From Daedaleopsis sinensis (lineage: Eukaryota; Basidiomycota; Agaricomycetes; Polyporales; Polyporaceae): 64,000 nucleotides of DNA. How positions within the stretch are numbered: the first letter of the stretch is position 1; every line of letters begins with the position of its first letter. The notes beneath the pieces were generated by a model. It did not search any database. It had not been told where the DNA came from and saw only the letters and a list, made by a program, of their open reading frames with translations. Shown here in pieces: positions 21,531 to 32,586 of this stretch. The translations under genes and the position numbers were made by a program. Where the stretch lies: assembly GCA_033807695.1 (NCBI GenBank), contig CM066305.1:3224001-3288000 (forward strand), given 5' to 3'.

Positions 21531-22905
21531 GTTGATATGCTGCAGTGAGTTGACCCGTCTAATTCTGAGATCTGTCTGCTGGCAAGGCCTACGGTACACT
21601 TAACGGAGGTCGGAGGGCGGAGTATACGTGGGCGCTTGGAGACATAATCTGATGGCGGCATTTGCCGACATACATAATAGCGTTCCCAATTGGATCATGT
21701 CCTCCAGCTTGCAGTTCTTCATTACAACTTCTCTTTGCTTCTGCATCATCCATGTCGTTGTGCATCTATCTGCGGAACTGTCAAACAGCTTGTCCCATCC
21801 GCATGAGGCGGTTGTGTGTCGCGTCTCGGTGACACAACACGTTGTTCCGCTCATTCCCAACCCAGGTTGCGTCCGGACTTCGTCGACAACTGTAAGTAAG
21901 GTCTTTCGCACAGAAGTCGGGGAGTAGATGATCACTTCATCTCAATAGTAACCATTGCGTGTGCATATCATGAATGCCATTGAGCAGGAAGTAAGAGATG
22001 TGAAGTTATTTTCTCCGCGACCTGGTCGGAGGTTGTCATGCTGGCTATGACGATGAAGCTCTCCGATCTGTCATGGGGCTGTCGTCCACCAATATCTACG
22101 TCCTATTCAACGTACGTTCAACCTTCTCAATGCACAGCCCTGCGCCGATCATGTCGGCGTCTCTCCTGCTCCAGAGTGCTGGTGGTATAGCTCTAGGAGG
22201 CCAAGCACCAGTGTCAAATTCGAGCGGAATGCTGAAGGCTTTATCTAGTCATACTTACTGCCGCTCACTCAGTTCTAATCCACCATGACTTCTCGTCGAG
22301 GGCCGGTCCGGGCGAAGATCGTTCGGACTGTCGACCGGCCTCCGGCTCGGCGACATCTCGTGCAACTGAGCTGTACTTGCTACTACTTCTAACCCCACGA
22401 CCTCTGTCTACTAGGCTAGGTACCGGCTATCAGAAGCACATTCATTCAGCAGGGTCGTGTGCGCACTGCCTACCGGGGCTAAGTGTCACTGTCAGGCCCT
22501 GTTGCACACCGCGGCTGTTCCGATGCACGTCGACTACATACGCTAAGTCGCTTCGTTTACAGAATAGCGCCGTTTAGAACCCGCTTATCTTGTGATGGTA
22601 TGTTCCACCGAGCCACGACCTCGTTCTGCCGGAGGAATCTGTCCAAACCACTATCAACTTGTTGTGCGGCGCGACAGGCGTATGAGGTTCGTCAATTGTT
22701 ATGAAAGGAGAATCATCCGACATCACTGCTGTCGACTTCGGAAGATGGCTCCTACAAGAACACGTCTGTAGATGTCAAACCATAGCTCTTCAGGGACGGT
22801 ACCTGTGGTCGCTCGTCGGTATATGTATAGCTAACTGCCCGCGGAAGAGCCAGCCCCGTGCCCACCGCTAGGACCCGCAGCCGACCAACATCAGCGTGAG
22901 CTATC
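21531..22905. other. Intergenic, 1.4 kb, divergent promoters
   Basis: It lies between the starts of the F-box gene (-) and the DUF6534 gene (+). Frames such as 21628-21927 are short and unlike known proteins. No repeat or RNA gene recognised. Confidence 0.45.
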
Positions 22906-25095
22906 ATGGACTCGGACTCCGCTCCTCCAGACCTGTCTGCCGTAGTCGCATCGATCAAAGACTCTTTCGCCTGCCTCACACTTGGTGTCATCATCGCAAC
23001 AGCGTTTGTGTTCAGCCCTGCTTTCCGTCTCGTCAATGACTGACCCTAGTCCCTCCCATCCAGCATATATGGAATCACCGTCCTCCAGTCGTACATTTAC
23101 TTCCGGCGGTACCCGCAAGATGGTCGCGGCATGAAAGCGGTGGTGAGACGACCAGCGACGTCTGCCCACACGGTTGATGGTACTCACTTTGATTTTCTAT
23201 CTTCCAGGTCGGCGCTCTATTGTACGTGCTGCCCCAGGTTCCTGTCGGGGAGCCTCGCCAGTGCTGAGCGCGCCGCAGCTTCCTAGATACTGTCACCACG
23301 GGGCTCATGTCAGCCGCAATGTACAACTATGCCGTTACGAACTTCAACGCCCCTTTGGAAACGTTCTCCTCGGTCACACAGTACGTCGCTGGCATTTGCA
23401 TATTTGTTCGGATTGAGAACTTACTGAGGCCTGTTCGTGTTTCACTAGAACAATCTCGGTAGGAAGGCTTGCACAATCCGTCTTGCCCAGCATTTTAACC
23501 ACCTGCCATTTTCCATAGGTCGGATATGGGCTACATGTATTGCCATATCGTCACACTCTATCCTGTCATAGCTCTGACTACCTCGCAGATCATCACAGGC
23601 TCCATCGCACAGTGGTACGTCATGACCTACCTATATCGTCGGTACTTTGCTGAATCCCGTCCTCAGCTTCTTCGTGCAGAGACTTTGGTATTGTGAGTAG
23701 AATCCTGTATACCTCGCGAGACTGGGCGCACTCACACTCGTATCATAGTGAGCCACAACAAGCTGGTTGCTGGCGTTCTCGTATGTTTCGTCATCACATG
23801 CACTGCAACCATTCTCCGCTAACGCATGGGCTCAAGTTGTTCCTGGCCATCGGATCTCTAGGTGAGAGATCCATGCCACTCCATCTGAAATTCATCTCTG
23901 ACTCCATACCCGTGCACTCTCAGGGACAGGACTAGGTGCGTGCTACCATCACGAACATGAAGCAAACAGTAGTACTTATGTCTATACGATACGTCTCGCC
24001 AGTGGTCATGGGTGTCCTGTACGTCCACAGCGCCGCAACAGTCCTCCGCACTAGCGATTCCTGACACGCTGTCCCCGCCAATCCGAACAGACTCACGCAC
24101 ACCGATGTCGCCGCGCTGAACAGCCCCATCGTCAACTTCCCCACCGGCTTCGCGGGGATCATGAGCGCGGTGTGCGACATCTCCATCGTTGCGGCCCTGT
24201 GCTACTACCTGCAGTCCGGACGCTCTGGGTTCGCAAAGTACGTGTCCGTGTCCTGATCCTGCGCGGATCGCTGATATCTGAGGATGCCGGGACACAGAAC
24301 GGACTCCCTGGTCGACCGCCTCATGATGTATGCGATACAGAGAGGCTTGCTGACCGCGTGAGTTGTGTCTTGCGATACGATATAGCCCTGCCTCTGCTGA
24401 CGAACGACTGTCGCTCAGCATATGCCAGACGTTATACGTCATCTTCGTAAGCCATCGTCTATGTAATGGTAACGGTTCATGTACCGAACGACGGCGGTTG
24501 CAGGCACTCGTTTATTCTGCGCGGCTCGTATTCCTCCCCTTTTCGCTCGTCCTGGGCAAGCGTGAGTAGCTCTCCAAACGGGCTCCTCGCCCGCAGACTT
24601 GTCATGCTCACGACACCTGTGCATACAGTGTACTGCAATACTGTGCTCGCGACGTGAGTAGATTACCTTCGAGCTACTACAGGGCACTCCGGATCGCCCC
24701 GCCCGTAGCTCACTGCGTACGCCGCATCCGACAGGCTCAATGTACGCCAGTCGCTCAAGGAGTTCGACCACTCCGGAGAGGCCATGGACCCCGGCTCGCT
24801 CGTCATAGCGCCGCCCCCAGGTAGAATGGGAAATGCGCGTGCCGCAGTGAGTCTGCTCGTCTGTCTCCTGCTATGCATGATTATTACCCCGGGCTGGAAG
24901 CTGACATGTACCTCAGCAGGATTCAGAGCCGAAAGATGTGTCGACTCTGCGAGTGAATTATAATGTCACGTCGTCGCAACAGGTGCGTGGAGTACATGTG
25001 CATCGCCGTGAGGAGCTGGGGTTCTGTCACTCGGGAGCTCATACCGAATGCGCCTCTAGACGTCCGGAGCAGAAGATAGTCTGGAGAATGTGTGA
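22906..25095 (+). CDS. DUF6534-type seven-helix membrane protein, copy 1
   Basis: At least ten short exons. Clear pieces in order: start MDSDSAPPDLSAVVASIKDS, IYGITVLQSYIYFRRYPQDG, FFLDTVTTGLMSAAMYNY, CHIVTLYPVIALTTSQIITG, RLWYLSHNKLVAGV-LLFLAIGSLG, LTHTDVAALNSPIVNFPTGF, DISIVAALCYYLQSGRSG, TDSLVDRLMMYAIQRGLLTA, and the family hallmark LYCNTVLATLNVRQS. The order YGxxxLQxYIYFxxYPxD ... LNxRxS is that of the DUF6534 family, abundant in mushrooms and of unknown function. Splicing is unresolved at 23381-23519 (one 139-bp intron or two introns round a tiny exon) and at 23935-24089. The end at 25095 assumes a last intron 24983-25059; without it the frame runs to 25318. A second family member lies at 57151-59002. 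Confidence 0.75.
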
Positions 25096-27005
25096 TTTCC
25101 GGACACCTCAGGATGACAGCCCCGCCGCATCTTTTGGAGCTGTACAAGTCGGACGGTGCACTCGCTGGCTGTTCTCGGATGTCGCTATGTCGGGTCATGA
25201 ACGTGCTGGGCCATCAATATATGCATATTTAAACCATGGGTGCGGGCTCGTTTGGTCAATGGAGGAGCCTTCCCACATCAAGCAACTACTTTTACCACCT
25301 ATTAATCTCCAGCTATAAATTGAATTGTCCGTGTGGTTGATAGAACATGTATTTGCATTCCCCGACGTCGACGGTGAAGGAACAACCATGAACGGCACGG
25401 TGCGTGGTGGATGCCAAGGAACCAACCAACCTCGGCATGTCGATGATCGATGAAAGGTGCCGGAGAATGAGGACGGTATGCAGTCCTTCAGTTGTGTTAT
25501 CGCACAGAGGGTGGTGACTCCAGGCACTGTTGCTTAACAGGATCGACGTTATAAGCAGGAGGAAGCGAAGTGTGGCACGTCTCGAAGACAATATTGATTC
25601 TTAATTGGCGTCTCTATGAGGACAGAACATAGTGAGATATTCGTTCGCCTATGTATGCGTGTTACACACCGTGCTCGAGTTCGTCTCGACAGCCATGGTG
25701 GCTCCAGGGTTCCGATGCATGGAGTCTCTTGATATTTTATATGATGCGTCCTGTATTGGTCTGCCCATTCGGCTGTCTTGGACGGACCTCTCAGAGCCGG
25801 AAGGAGACCCTCTCGGCGATGACCAGTGAAGGACCGAACTCACGGGTATGAAAGCTCGAACGCGACAACACTCTCGGAGGGACGGGGACACTCAAAATGG
25901 CAGTAGCCCGCTCCTGGGGTTGATGAGAATCTTGCATGAAGCTCGAAGTTATGCCCTGCATCCGCCGACGTCGTCGTTGGCTTTATACCGGTGTGCCTCC
26001 AGCGACGTGCCTCTCCCCGAAGTCGCTGTCAGGCTGCGACATATGCCATCGTTACGCACCTCCAGCCCTGAGCCTCGGGACCTTGCAAGTTTCTTGTACT
26101 CCGCGGCGTGGCATTTGAGCGGCCCACGCCTGTACAGCCGCCGCTGGTGTCTGGGCCCTGGTCCCCGTGAGGAGATCGTCGTCAACTTGAGCTTGAGTAC
26201 TGAGGCGCCGCGGGGGAAGTGTGTCAATGTGAAAACGCCGTGTGAGGCAGCGGGCGACCGGGCTGGACTCGGAGTGTATGCTTATCAGTCTCCGCACCGC
26301 ACAGACCACGCATAGAAGAGCAGAGAGACAGAAGTGGGTGGTAGATGCGCGGGGTTAGAGAGCACGGCAACGTATGAATGGGGGAGATGAGGGGAGGGCC
26401 AAGCGATGGACGCCCGCGCACGACTCGCGATAGGCCAGGCTGGGACGGTGACGTCAGAGGGAAGTTGGTCGTCGAGGTCGTCGTGGTCGTCTGTGGCCGA
26501 GATCTGCTGACCTTGGTCGATGGCAAGCATCCGTATGAAAATCCATCGCAAGCAGCGCGCCCAATCAACGTCGACCTCGAGCTCAGTGCCGGCATGGTTG
26601 CAAGCAGGCGATCCTGGTCGACCTCTTGAACTCGCGCAAGAATCGTCTAGGATTCAGACCAGGGAGGCCAGTAGGGACGCGCGGAGCGACGGCAGAGCGT
26701 TCGGAGTTGAAACATACAGCGCAGACGCGAGGGGCGGGTCCAGAAGGAGGGGGCAGCATGGGAGATTTGCCAGGATGGAGATGCGTCCGGCGCCTCCGGG
26801 GCTGCAAGATTTCGCAGTCTAGATGGTCTGGCCGAGCCTTTCGTTCTCCTGGTCCATCATCCTCGCCCTCCAAACTTATATCCCCGCCTTTTCCTCCCTC
26901 CTCTCTCTCAGACTCTTCTCGTCTCCGCCCCGCCCCGCCTCGAACGTTGACATCGCTCAGCGCGACCCCGACCCCGACCCCGACCCCGACCCGCCCGGCC
27001 CACCG
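25096..27005. other. Intergenic, 1.9 kb
   Basis: No gene recognised between the DUF6534 gene and the prolyl dihydroxylase gene. Near the right end (26964-26992) five tandem GACCCC units occur just before the likely start codon. An ATG at 26823 is in frame with that gene and could add 61 residues. Confidence 0.45.
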
Positions 27006-29513
27006 ATGACGCACAGGACACACGACCGCGAGACCCCCGACGCCGACGCCGAGCCCGCGCTCCTCAAAAGGCTCAAGTCGAGCCACATATCGGACGCTAC
27101 GCCCCCGAGCACGAGCGACCCGACCCCGCACTTTGCAAACGACCTCTTCGGCCCGTCCAACATCCACCGGCTGCACACCGAGTACGAGGGCAGCGAGCCG
27201 TTCAAGCACGTCGTCGTCGACAAGCTTTTCCAGCACGAGCTTCTTCAGAAGGTCAAGGACGAGGCGCTCGCCGAGCTCAGCTTCTCGGAGAAGGAGACGG
27301 ACATCTATAAGGTGCGTTTTATGCCCGGTTAAAGCGCCTTGGGCCTCCCGAGGATCGCGGCGCAGGTCCAGCGCGTGCGTAAAGGACGACTCTCTGCTTG
27401 GGCTGAGTTCCGGGCGAAAACCCAAGCAGAGAATCGTCCCATAACGTCTGGTGACTTTCGTATAGACGGGTGGGGAGATCTTTGAAGCGGTGGCCGCAGA
27501 CGACTCCGCGAGCGGCGAGGCACTCTGCAGAATGACCTCCAAGTGAACCCTCTGCAGTCTCGCCCTAGCGGTAAGTATTATTGTTCACTCAGGGCCTTCG
27601 GACGCGCATATATAAGGCGGCGCGTCGTCGAATATGACGTAGGCGCTCTGGGGATACCCACTCGTCTATACGCAGACGTATAGGATCGGTTCTCTTCGCG
27701 AGCAAGTTCGCTGATCATCTGCTTAACTAGGTATACCAGACCGGCGACCTCGCGTCGCTCTCGTACCTCACCGAGCAGCAGATCTCCCTCCTGCCCTCCC
27801 TCCTCACCCTGCGCGATGCGCTCTACTCACCCATGTTCCGCTCCTTCCTCCGGGCCGTCACCGGGTGCGGGCCTCTGTCGGGCAGCAAGCAGGACATGTC
27901 CGTCGTGAGCTACCGCAAAGGCTGCCACCTGCTCAACCACGACGACGTCATCGGCACCCGACGCGTGTCCTACATCCTGTACATGCCCCTCCCGCACTAC
28001 CAGGGCTGGCAGGCGGACTGGGGCGGCGCGCTCGAGCTCTACCCGGTGAAGATGGGCCCCGAGGGCTTGCCCGAGCCCGAGCCGATCCCCGCCAAGAGCA
28101 TCCCCCCAGTCTGGAACCAGTTCATATTTTTCGAGGTGCAGCCCGGGCGCAGTTTCCACTCGGTGGAAGAGGTCGTCGTCGGAGAGGTCGAAGACGGACG
28201 GCAGCGGCTGAGCATCAGTGGCTGGTTCCATGCCGCCCAGCCAGGAGAGGAGGGGTACGTCCCCGAGCGCCCGCAGCCAGAGCTGAAAAGCTCCCGCGAC
28301 CAGCTCGTGAGTGTCTCACAGACAGCGGCGGCAGATCGCACCGCTCACTGCAAGGAGCTCTACAGGCATCAACCCAGACAGCATTCAGAGACTACCCCGA
28401 CAACTCGAACCCGCCACTGCCCGACGACGCGCTCTCGGAAGAACACATGTCGTTCCTCTCCGAGTTCCTCAACCCCGTCTACCTCCAACCGCGCACGATG
28501 AAGGCGCTCGCCGCGCGCTTCGTCGACGAGTCCTCGCTCGAGCTGCACTCCTTCCTCTGCGCGCCGCTCGCGGACAAGCTGCGCGCGGGCCTCGTCGACA
28601 AGGACGACGCGGACGGGCTCGGCCCCGCGCGCCCCACGCGCATCCCCCCGCACACCGCCGGGGGCACCGGCGCGTGGCTGATCAAGGGCCCCCCGCACAA
28701 GTGGCGGTACTCCGCGCTGCGCCCGCGCGATACGGCGACGACGGCGACGGCGGTGAGCCCGCGCTGGGCGCACGCGGACGTCGACGACGCGGTGCGCAGC
28801 CTGCAGGAGGAGCTGTACCCGAGCGCGGCGTTCCGCGCGTGGCTCGCGGGCGTGTCGCGGCTGCTGCCCGTGCGCCACATGGCGGAGGCGCGCCGGTTCC
28901 GCCCGGGCTTGGACTACACGCTCGCGACGAGCGAGGCGGGGGAGACGCGCCTCGACGTCGTGCTTGGGCTCACGCCGCAGGTGGAGAGCCGCGAGGAGAG
29001 TGCCGGGGCGGGCGCGGGCGCGGGGACGAGCAATGGTAATGGGGTAGGGAGCGGGGAGGAGAACACGCCTGTCGGGTGGCAGACTGGGGAGTGGGGCGGC
29101 TGGGAGGTGCGTCGTGCTCTTTTTGTGTCTATTTGTGTGCTGACGTCTTGCAGTGCTACATGGCGCCGCACGACGAGGAAGACGACCCGGCCGTCTACCG
29201 TTCGGGCTCGAAGAAGAAGAACGGGGCCAACGGCACGCACGGGAACGGAAATGGACACGGGAACGGGGCCATGGACGAGGACGAGGACGCGATGCACGAC
29301 GAGGACGCGGACGGGGAGGACGAGGACGACGAGGACGACGGGACGCTGCTGACCGTGCAGCCGGGCTTCAACCGCCTGCTGCTCGTGCTGCGCGACGAGG
29401 GCGTGATGCGCTTCGTCAAGTACGTGTCCGCCGCGGCCGAGGGCTCGCGGTGGGACATCTGCGGCGAGTTCGAGATCGGGATGGTCCAGGAGGAGTCTGC
29501 GGACGAGTCGTGA
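27006..29513 (+). CDS. OFD1: Prolyl 3,4-dihydroxylase (Ofd1/Tpa1 family)
   Basis: Four exons (27006-27311, 27731-28306, 28366-29106, 29154-29513) give 660 residues, close to the 644 of yeast Tpa1. The N-terminal 2-oxoglutarate/Fe(II) oxygenase domain has iron ligands H172 and D174 (LLNHDDVIG) and H245 (GRSFHSVEEV), with R262 (RLSISGWFH) to hold 2-oxoglutarate. A degenerate second double-stranded beta-helix domain follows. Family role: hydroxylation of a proline of ribosomal protein Rps23, affecting stop-codon reading, and in fission yeast oxygen control of sterol regulators. The C-terminal domain contains a long Asp/Glu-rich insert and a Gly/Asn run (exon 4 start). The first intron is 419 bp, unusually long here, and holds a hairpin. 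Confidence 0.9.
27384..27439 (+). repeat. Hairpin inside intron 1 of the dihydroxylase gene
   Basis: Arms of 19 bp (27384-27402 and 27421-27439) pair with one mismatch around an 18-base loop. It lies within the 419-bp first intron, between two stretches that look spliceable. It could be a MITE remnant, a splicing-active fold or chance. Confidence 0.7.
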
Positions 29514-30021
29514 GCGTCACGCTGCTGGGTGCTGGGTGCTGGGTGCTGGGTGATGAGCTGTTGAGCTCCTGGGTGCTCGGTACACTTTGGTTGGGGCGCG
29601 AGCGGGCGTGAGTGCGCACGCATCTGTATCACTACATATCTCCATACCCGTTTCCTGCCACAGTATCGTGCTCGTGCTTGTGAATTGACGTACATGCTAA
29701 TACAGCGCACCAGCGTACATGTCTACTACTATTTGTAGAATTGTCGGTAATGACATACCATTTGCAGTTCCGGGCGTAGACGACCTCCCACCGCCGCTGG
29801 TACAGCGTGAGCAGCATCGGCAGGAAATCAAACCATTCCAGATATCGCACGTTCACCGCGACAGAGTGCAAAATCCGCAGGTGCATGTGTAGCAAACGGT
29901 ATGCGAAATACTGAGCATGGGCATGGGCAGGGCCGCAGGGGAACCTAGTGCCTTGCCCAGTACGTCTCCGAACGCGAGGTGCCCATTCTGTAATTCCAAG
30001 TACCAAGCACAAGACACTGGC
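29514..30021. other. Intergenic between convergent genes
   Basis: It holds the 3' ends of the dihydroxylase gene (+) and the Nop13-like gene (-). Four GCTGGGT-type units occur in tandem at about 29523-29551. No terminator motif can be assigned with confidence. Confidence 0.45.
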
Positions 30022-31991
30022 TCAAAACACGGTCTTCTTCCCCTGGCTGGGGACGATGGCGACCTCCTCGCGCTTCGCGAGGGCCAACGCCGCACCAGGC
30101 GTCGCCCGCGGCCGCCCCCGCCCCCGTCCCCGTCCCCCAAAGTCCCCTCCGCGCCCCCTCGCGTTCCCCGCACCTCTCCAGGAAGATCTGGCCCCGTCCC
30201 CGTCCCCGCCATGGTCGCCTGCCTCTCCTTCTCCCTCCCCTTCCGCGCGCCGCCTCTTCGCCGGCCGTCCCTGCTCCCCGTGCCCGTCCTGATCCCCCTC
30301 TTCTCCTCCCTCTTGTCCCGCGTGTACGCGCGCCCGGCGAGGTGCCGGCCCCGTAGCCGCGTCCGCGTCCGTGTCCTTGTGCTTGGGGCCGCGCGGGGGC
30401 CCGCCGCCGCCGCGCCGGACGGCGTCGGGTGAGGCGTACTCGACCACGAGCTTGCGGCCGCTCAGGTGGTGGTTGCGCGGGTTCGTGAGCGCGGCGGTGG
30501 CGTGCTCGGTGCTCGTAAAGTCGAGGAAGGCCCAGCTGCGCGGGAGATGAACGGGGCGTCAACGATGGGAGTCATACATTCCGAATGTACGTGCGTGCGT
30601 GCGGTTAGCGTCGTATCTGAGTGTCTCCCGTGCGGGCGGGCGGGCGTCGCCGCCCGTTCTAGCATTCGCAGCCTTCGCAGCCAGCTATCGTCGCGGCTGC
30701 GGTTCGGATTTGTATTTGTGCGCAAATTTGTATTTGCAGAACGCAGGCCAGAACCGGCTCGAACGTCGAGCGGTCGGAGTGCGTTTGTGGCTGCCGTCCG
30801 AATTCGCGTCTATGACCTGCACTTGAGGTAATAGCGATCGGTGCGATGACGCACGACATCGTCCAGACGCGACGGCAGCATGCTGCGGTGGGAAACCAGC
30901 GGCGACGGCGGACGCACGGACGCACGGAATGGGACACGAGTAGCACGGAGACTCACCCTTTGCACTTGCCGCTGTCTTCGAACGTTCCCATCCGTATCTT
31001 CCTCAGCCACTTGTCTGCGGCTGCGTCCGCGTCCGCGTCTGCGCCTTCGGTCGCTTCTGGGGCACGGTGGGACTCGAAGAGCTCGCGGATCGTGTCCTGC
31101 GTCGCCTCGAACCCCAGGTTGCCGAGGAAGAGCGTCGGCCCGGGCGGCTGCTTTTGCGCGCTGAGGATTTTCTGTGCGGTTTTGGTGTGGCCGGTGAGCT
31201 TCGAGCTATCTGTGCCGTCTGCGCCCGCTGTCGCAGTGGGGGCAGGACGGCCCTTGAAGTCGTCCCCTGTGGCAGAAGTTTGTTCTTAAGTATAGGACTA
31301 GGAGGCAATGTTTGGGGACGCACCGTCCTTGATGAGCAGCCGTCTCCCGTCCAAAGGCTTTTCAGACATTGTGATCGCGATCGTCTTCGCGTCTGGCGTC
31401 GCGAAATCCACGTACGCGAAACTGGAGACATCCGACCGATACGACGTTTGGTACGGACGGATAAAGGGGGTGATGTGTGCAAAGAACTGACCCTCTGTTC
31501 TCCTTGCGCGGCGCCGTGCCCTCCGGCCCACCCGCGGCCATCTTCGTGGGCATGTGTATGCGCGTGATCTCCCCGACACCCTCGAAGAACGCGCGGATGG
31601 ACAACGGCGTGGTCTTGAACGAGAGGTTGCCGACCCAGATCGAGTTCTGCCGCTTGGGCACTTTCGAGGGCGGTAGGTCCGCGCTGTTCTTCACCTTTTC
31701 CGTCCGCGGTTTCTTGCTGGGCGGGTCTCCGTCGCCGGCCTGTTTCGACTTGGCCGCGAGCTTCTCCTTTTTCTTCTGTCTCCGCTGCTCTGCATGTGAG
31801 AGCACGGGGGTGTCGTCGTCCTCCTCTTGGTTAGAATTTGAGTCCGCGTCGCTAGATTGAGAGTCATCAGAGGTGTCGTTGCCGTCTGAGTCGTCGCTCT
31901 CATCGGAGAGACGTTGCCGTTTCCGCGGATTTGGTGAAGACGAAGATGACCGCTCAGAGCCGGACGCACTACTTGACGAAGACGAAGACAT
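30022..31991 (-). CDS. NOP13: Nop13-like nucleolar two-RRM protein
   Basis: Four exons (31991-31492, 31421-31324, 31266-30957, 30535-30022) give 473 residues. Order: Ser/Asp/Glu-rich acidic start, a Lys-rich nuclear-localisation-like stretch (about 75-105), RRM1 with RNP2 SIWVGNLSF and RNP1 RGFAYVDF (split by intron 1), linker, RRM2 with RNP2 TLFLGNLGF and RNP1 CKGWAFLDF (split by intron 3, 421 bp), and a Gly/Arg-rich tail with RGRGR repeats. This layout is that of fungal Nop13, found in nucleolar pre-ribosomal particles; a nucleolin-like role is the alternative. A MITE lies 143 bp upstream of its ATG and a LINE just beyond. Confidence 0.8.
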
Positions 31992-32133
31992 GGATGCTAG
32001 TCACAGAAGCAAAGAAAAGTTTATCGTCACGAGCTGGTCACAACGACAAGAACTTTCAAGCCCGAGATTACCGGGAATGTTAACGTCGGCAAATGCCGCA
32101 ATCAGTGAGCGCCCGGTTTAAGCGATGCAGGTA

Positions 32134-32411
32134 CTGTACCATTTCGACCTAATATTCATGTCACGCGTCACAAGAGGTCTTGAATCTGAATAATCGGAAG
32201 TCTGTCCCGCGTCACAAAGGTCGTTGAAGATCGCTTGAAGTCAATGTCACGGGCGCTTTACGGGCGCTAACCGCGTTTTGGCAGAGGATCCTAGCCTATG
32301 AATGGAATATTTGAGGTTGTCCCATGGTCACAAGGGGCTGCTAAGCGATGAATATTCATGATTTCGGTGTCACTTGTCCCCCCCCATGAATATTAGGTCG
32401 AAATGGTACAG
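32134..32411. mobile_element. MITE with 29-bp terminal match and TA target duplication
   Basis: 278 bp starting CTGTACC and ending GGTACAG, flanked by TA on both sides (32132-32133 and 32412-32413). Including the TA, 29 bp of the left end (32132-32160) are perfectly inverted at the right end (32385-32413). Inside are repeated GTCAC-CGTCACAA units and one more copy of the AATATTCATG terminal motif (32351-32360). It has no coding capacity. TA duplications point to a Tc1/mariner-like transposase acting in trans, with none in this window. Confidence 0.85.
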
Positions 32412-32429
32412 TAGACGCCAATGAACTCT

Positions 32430-32441
32430 ACGGAACGGCCC
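32430..32441 (+). repeat. Left target-site duplication of LINE copy 2
   Basis: ACGGAACGGCCC, identical to 38837-38848; it marks the 5' border of the LINE. Confidence 0.85.
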
Positions 32442-32586
32442 CAGGACCCTGCTTGACTTCGTACCACCACCTTCAGATTTTTTCCCACGCTTCAGCCTTA
32501 CAGGGGAGGCGGACGCGTGTGGACCTTTCTGGCCTACTGGTACTAGATAGTTACTATACGAACCTCTGGGCAGCACATCTTAGACT

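Noticed and set aside
27865..29352. 495-codon plus-strand frame overlapping the dihydroxylase gene
   Set aside because: It begins in another frame than exon 2 and enters the true frame only in exon 3; crosses the introns at 28307 and 29107.
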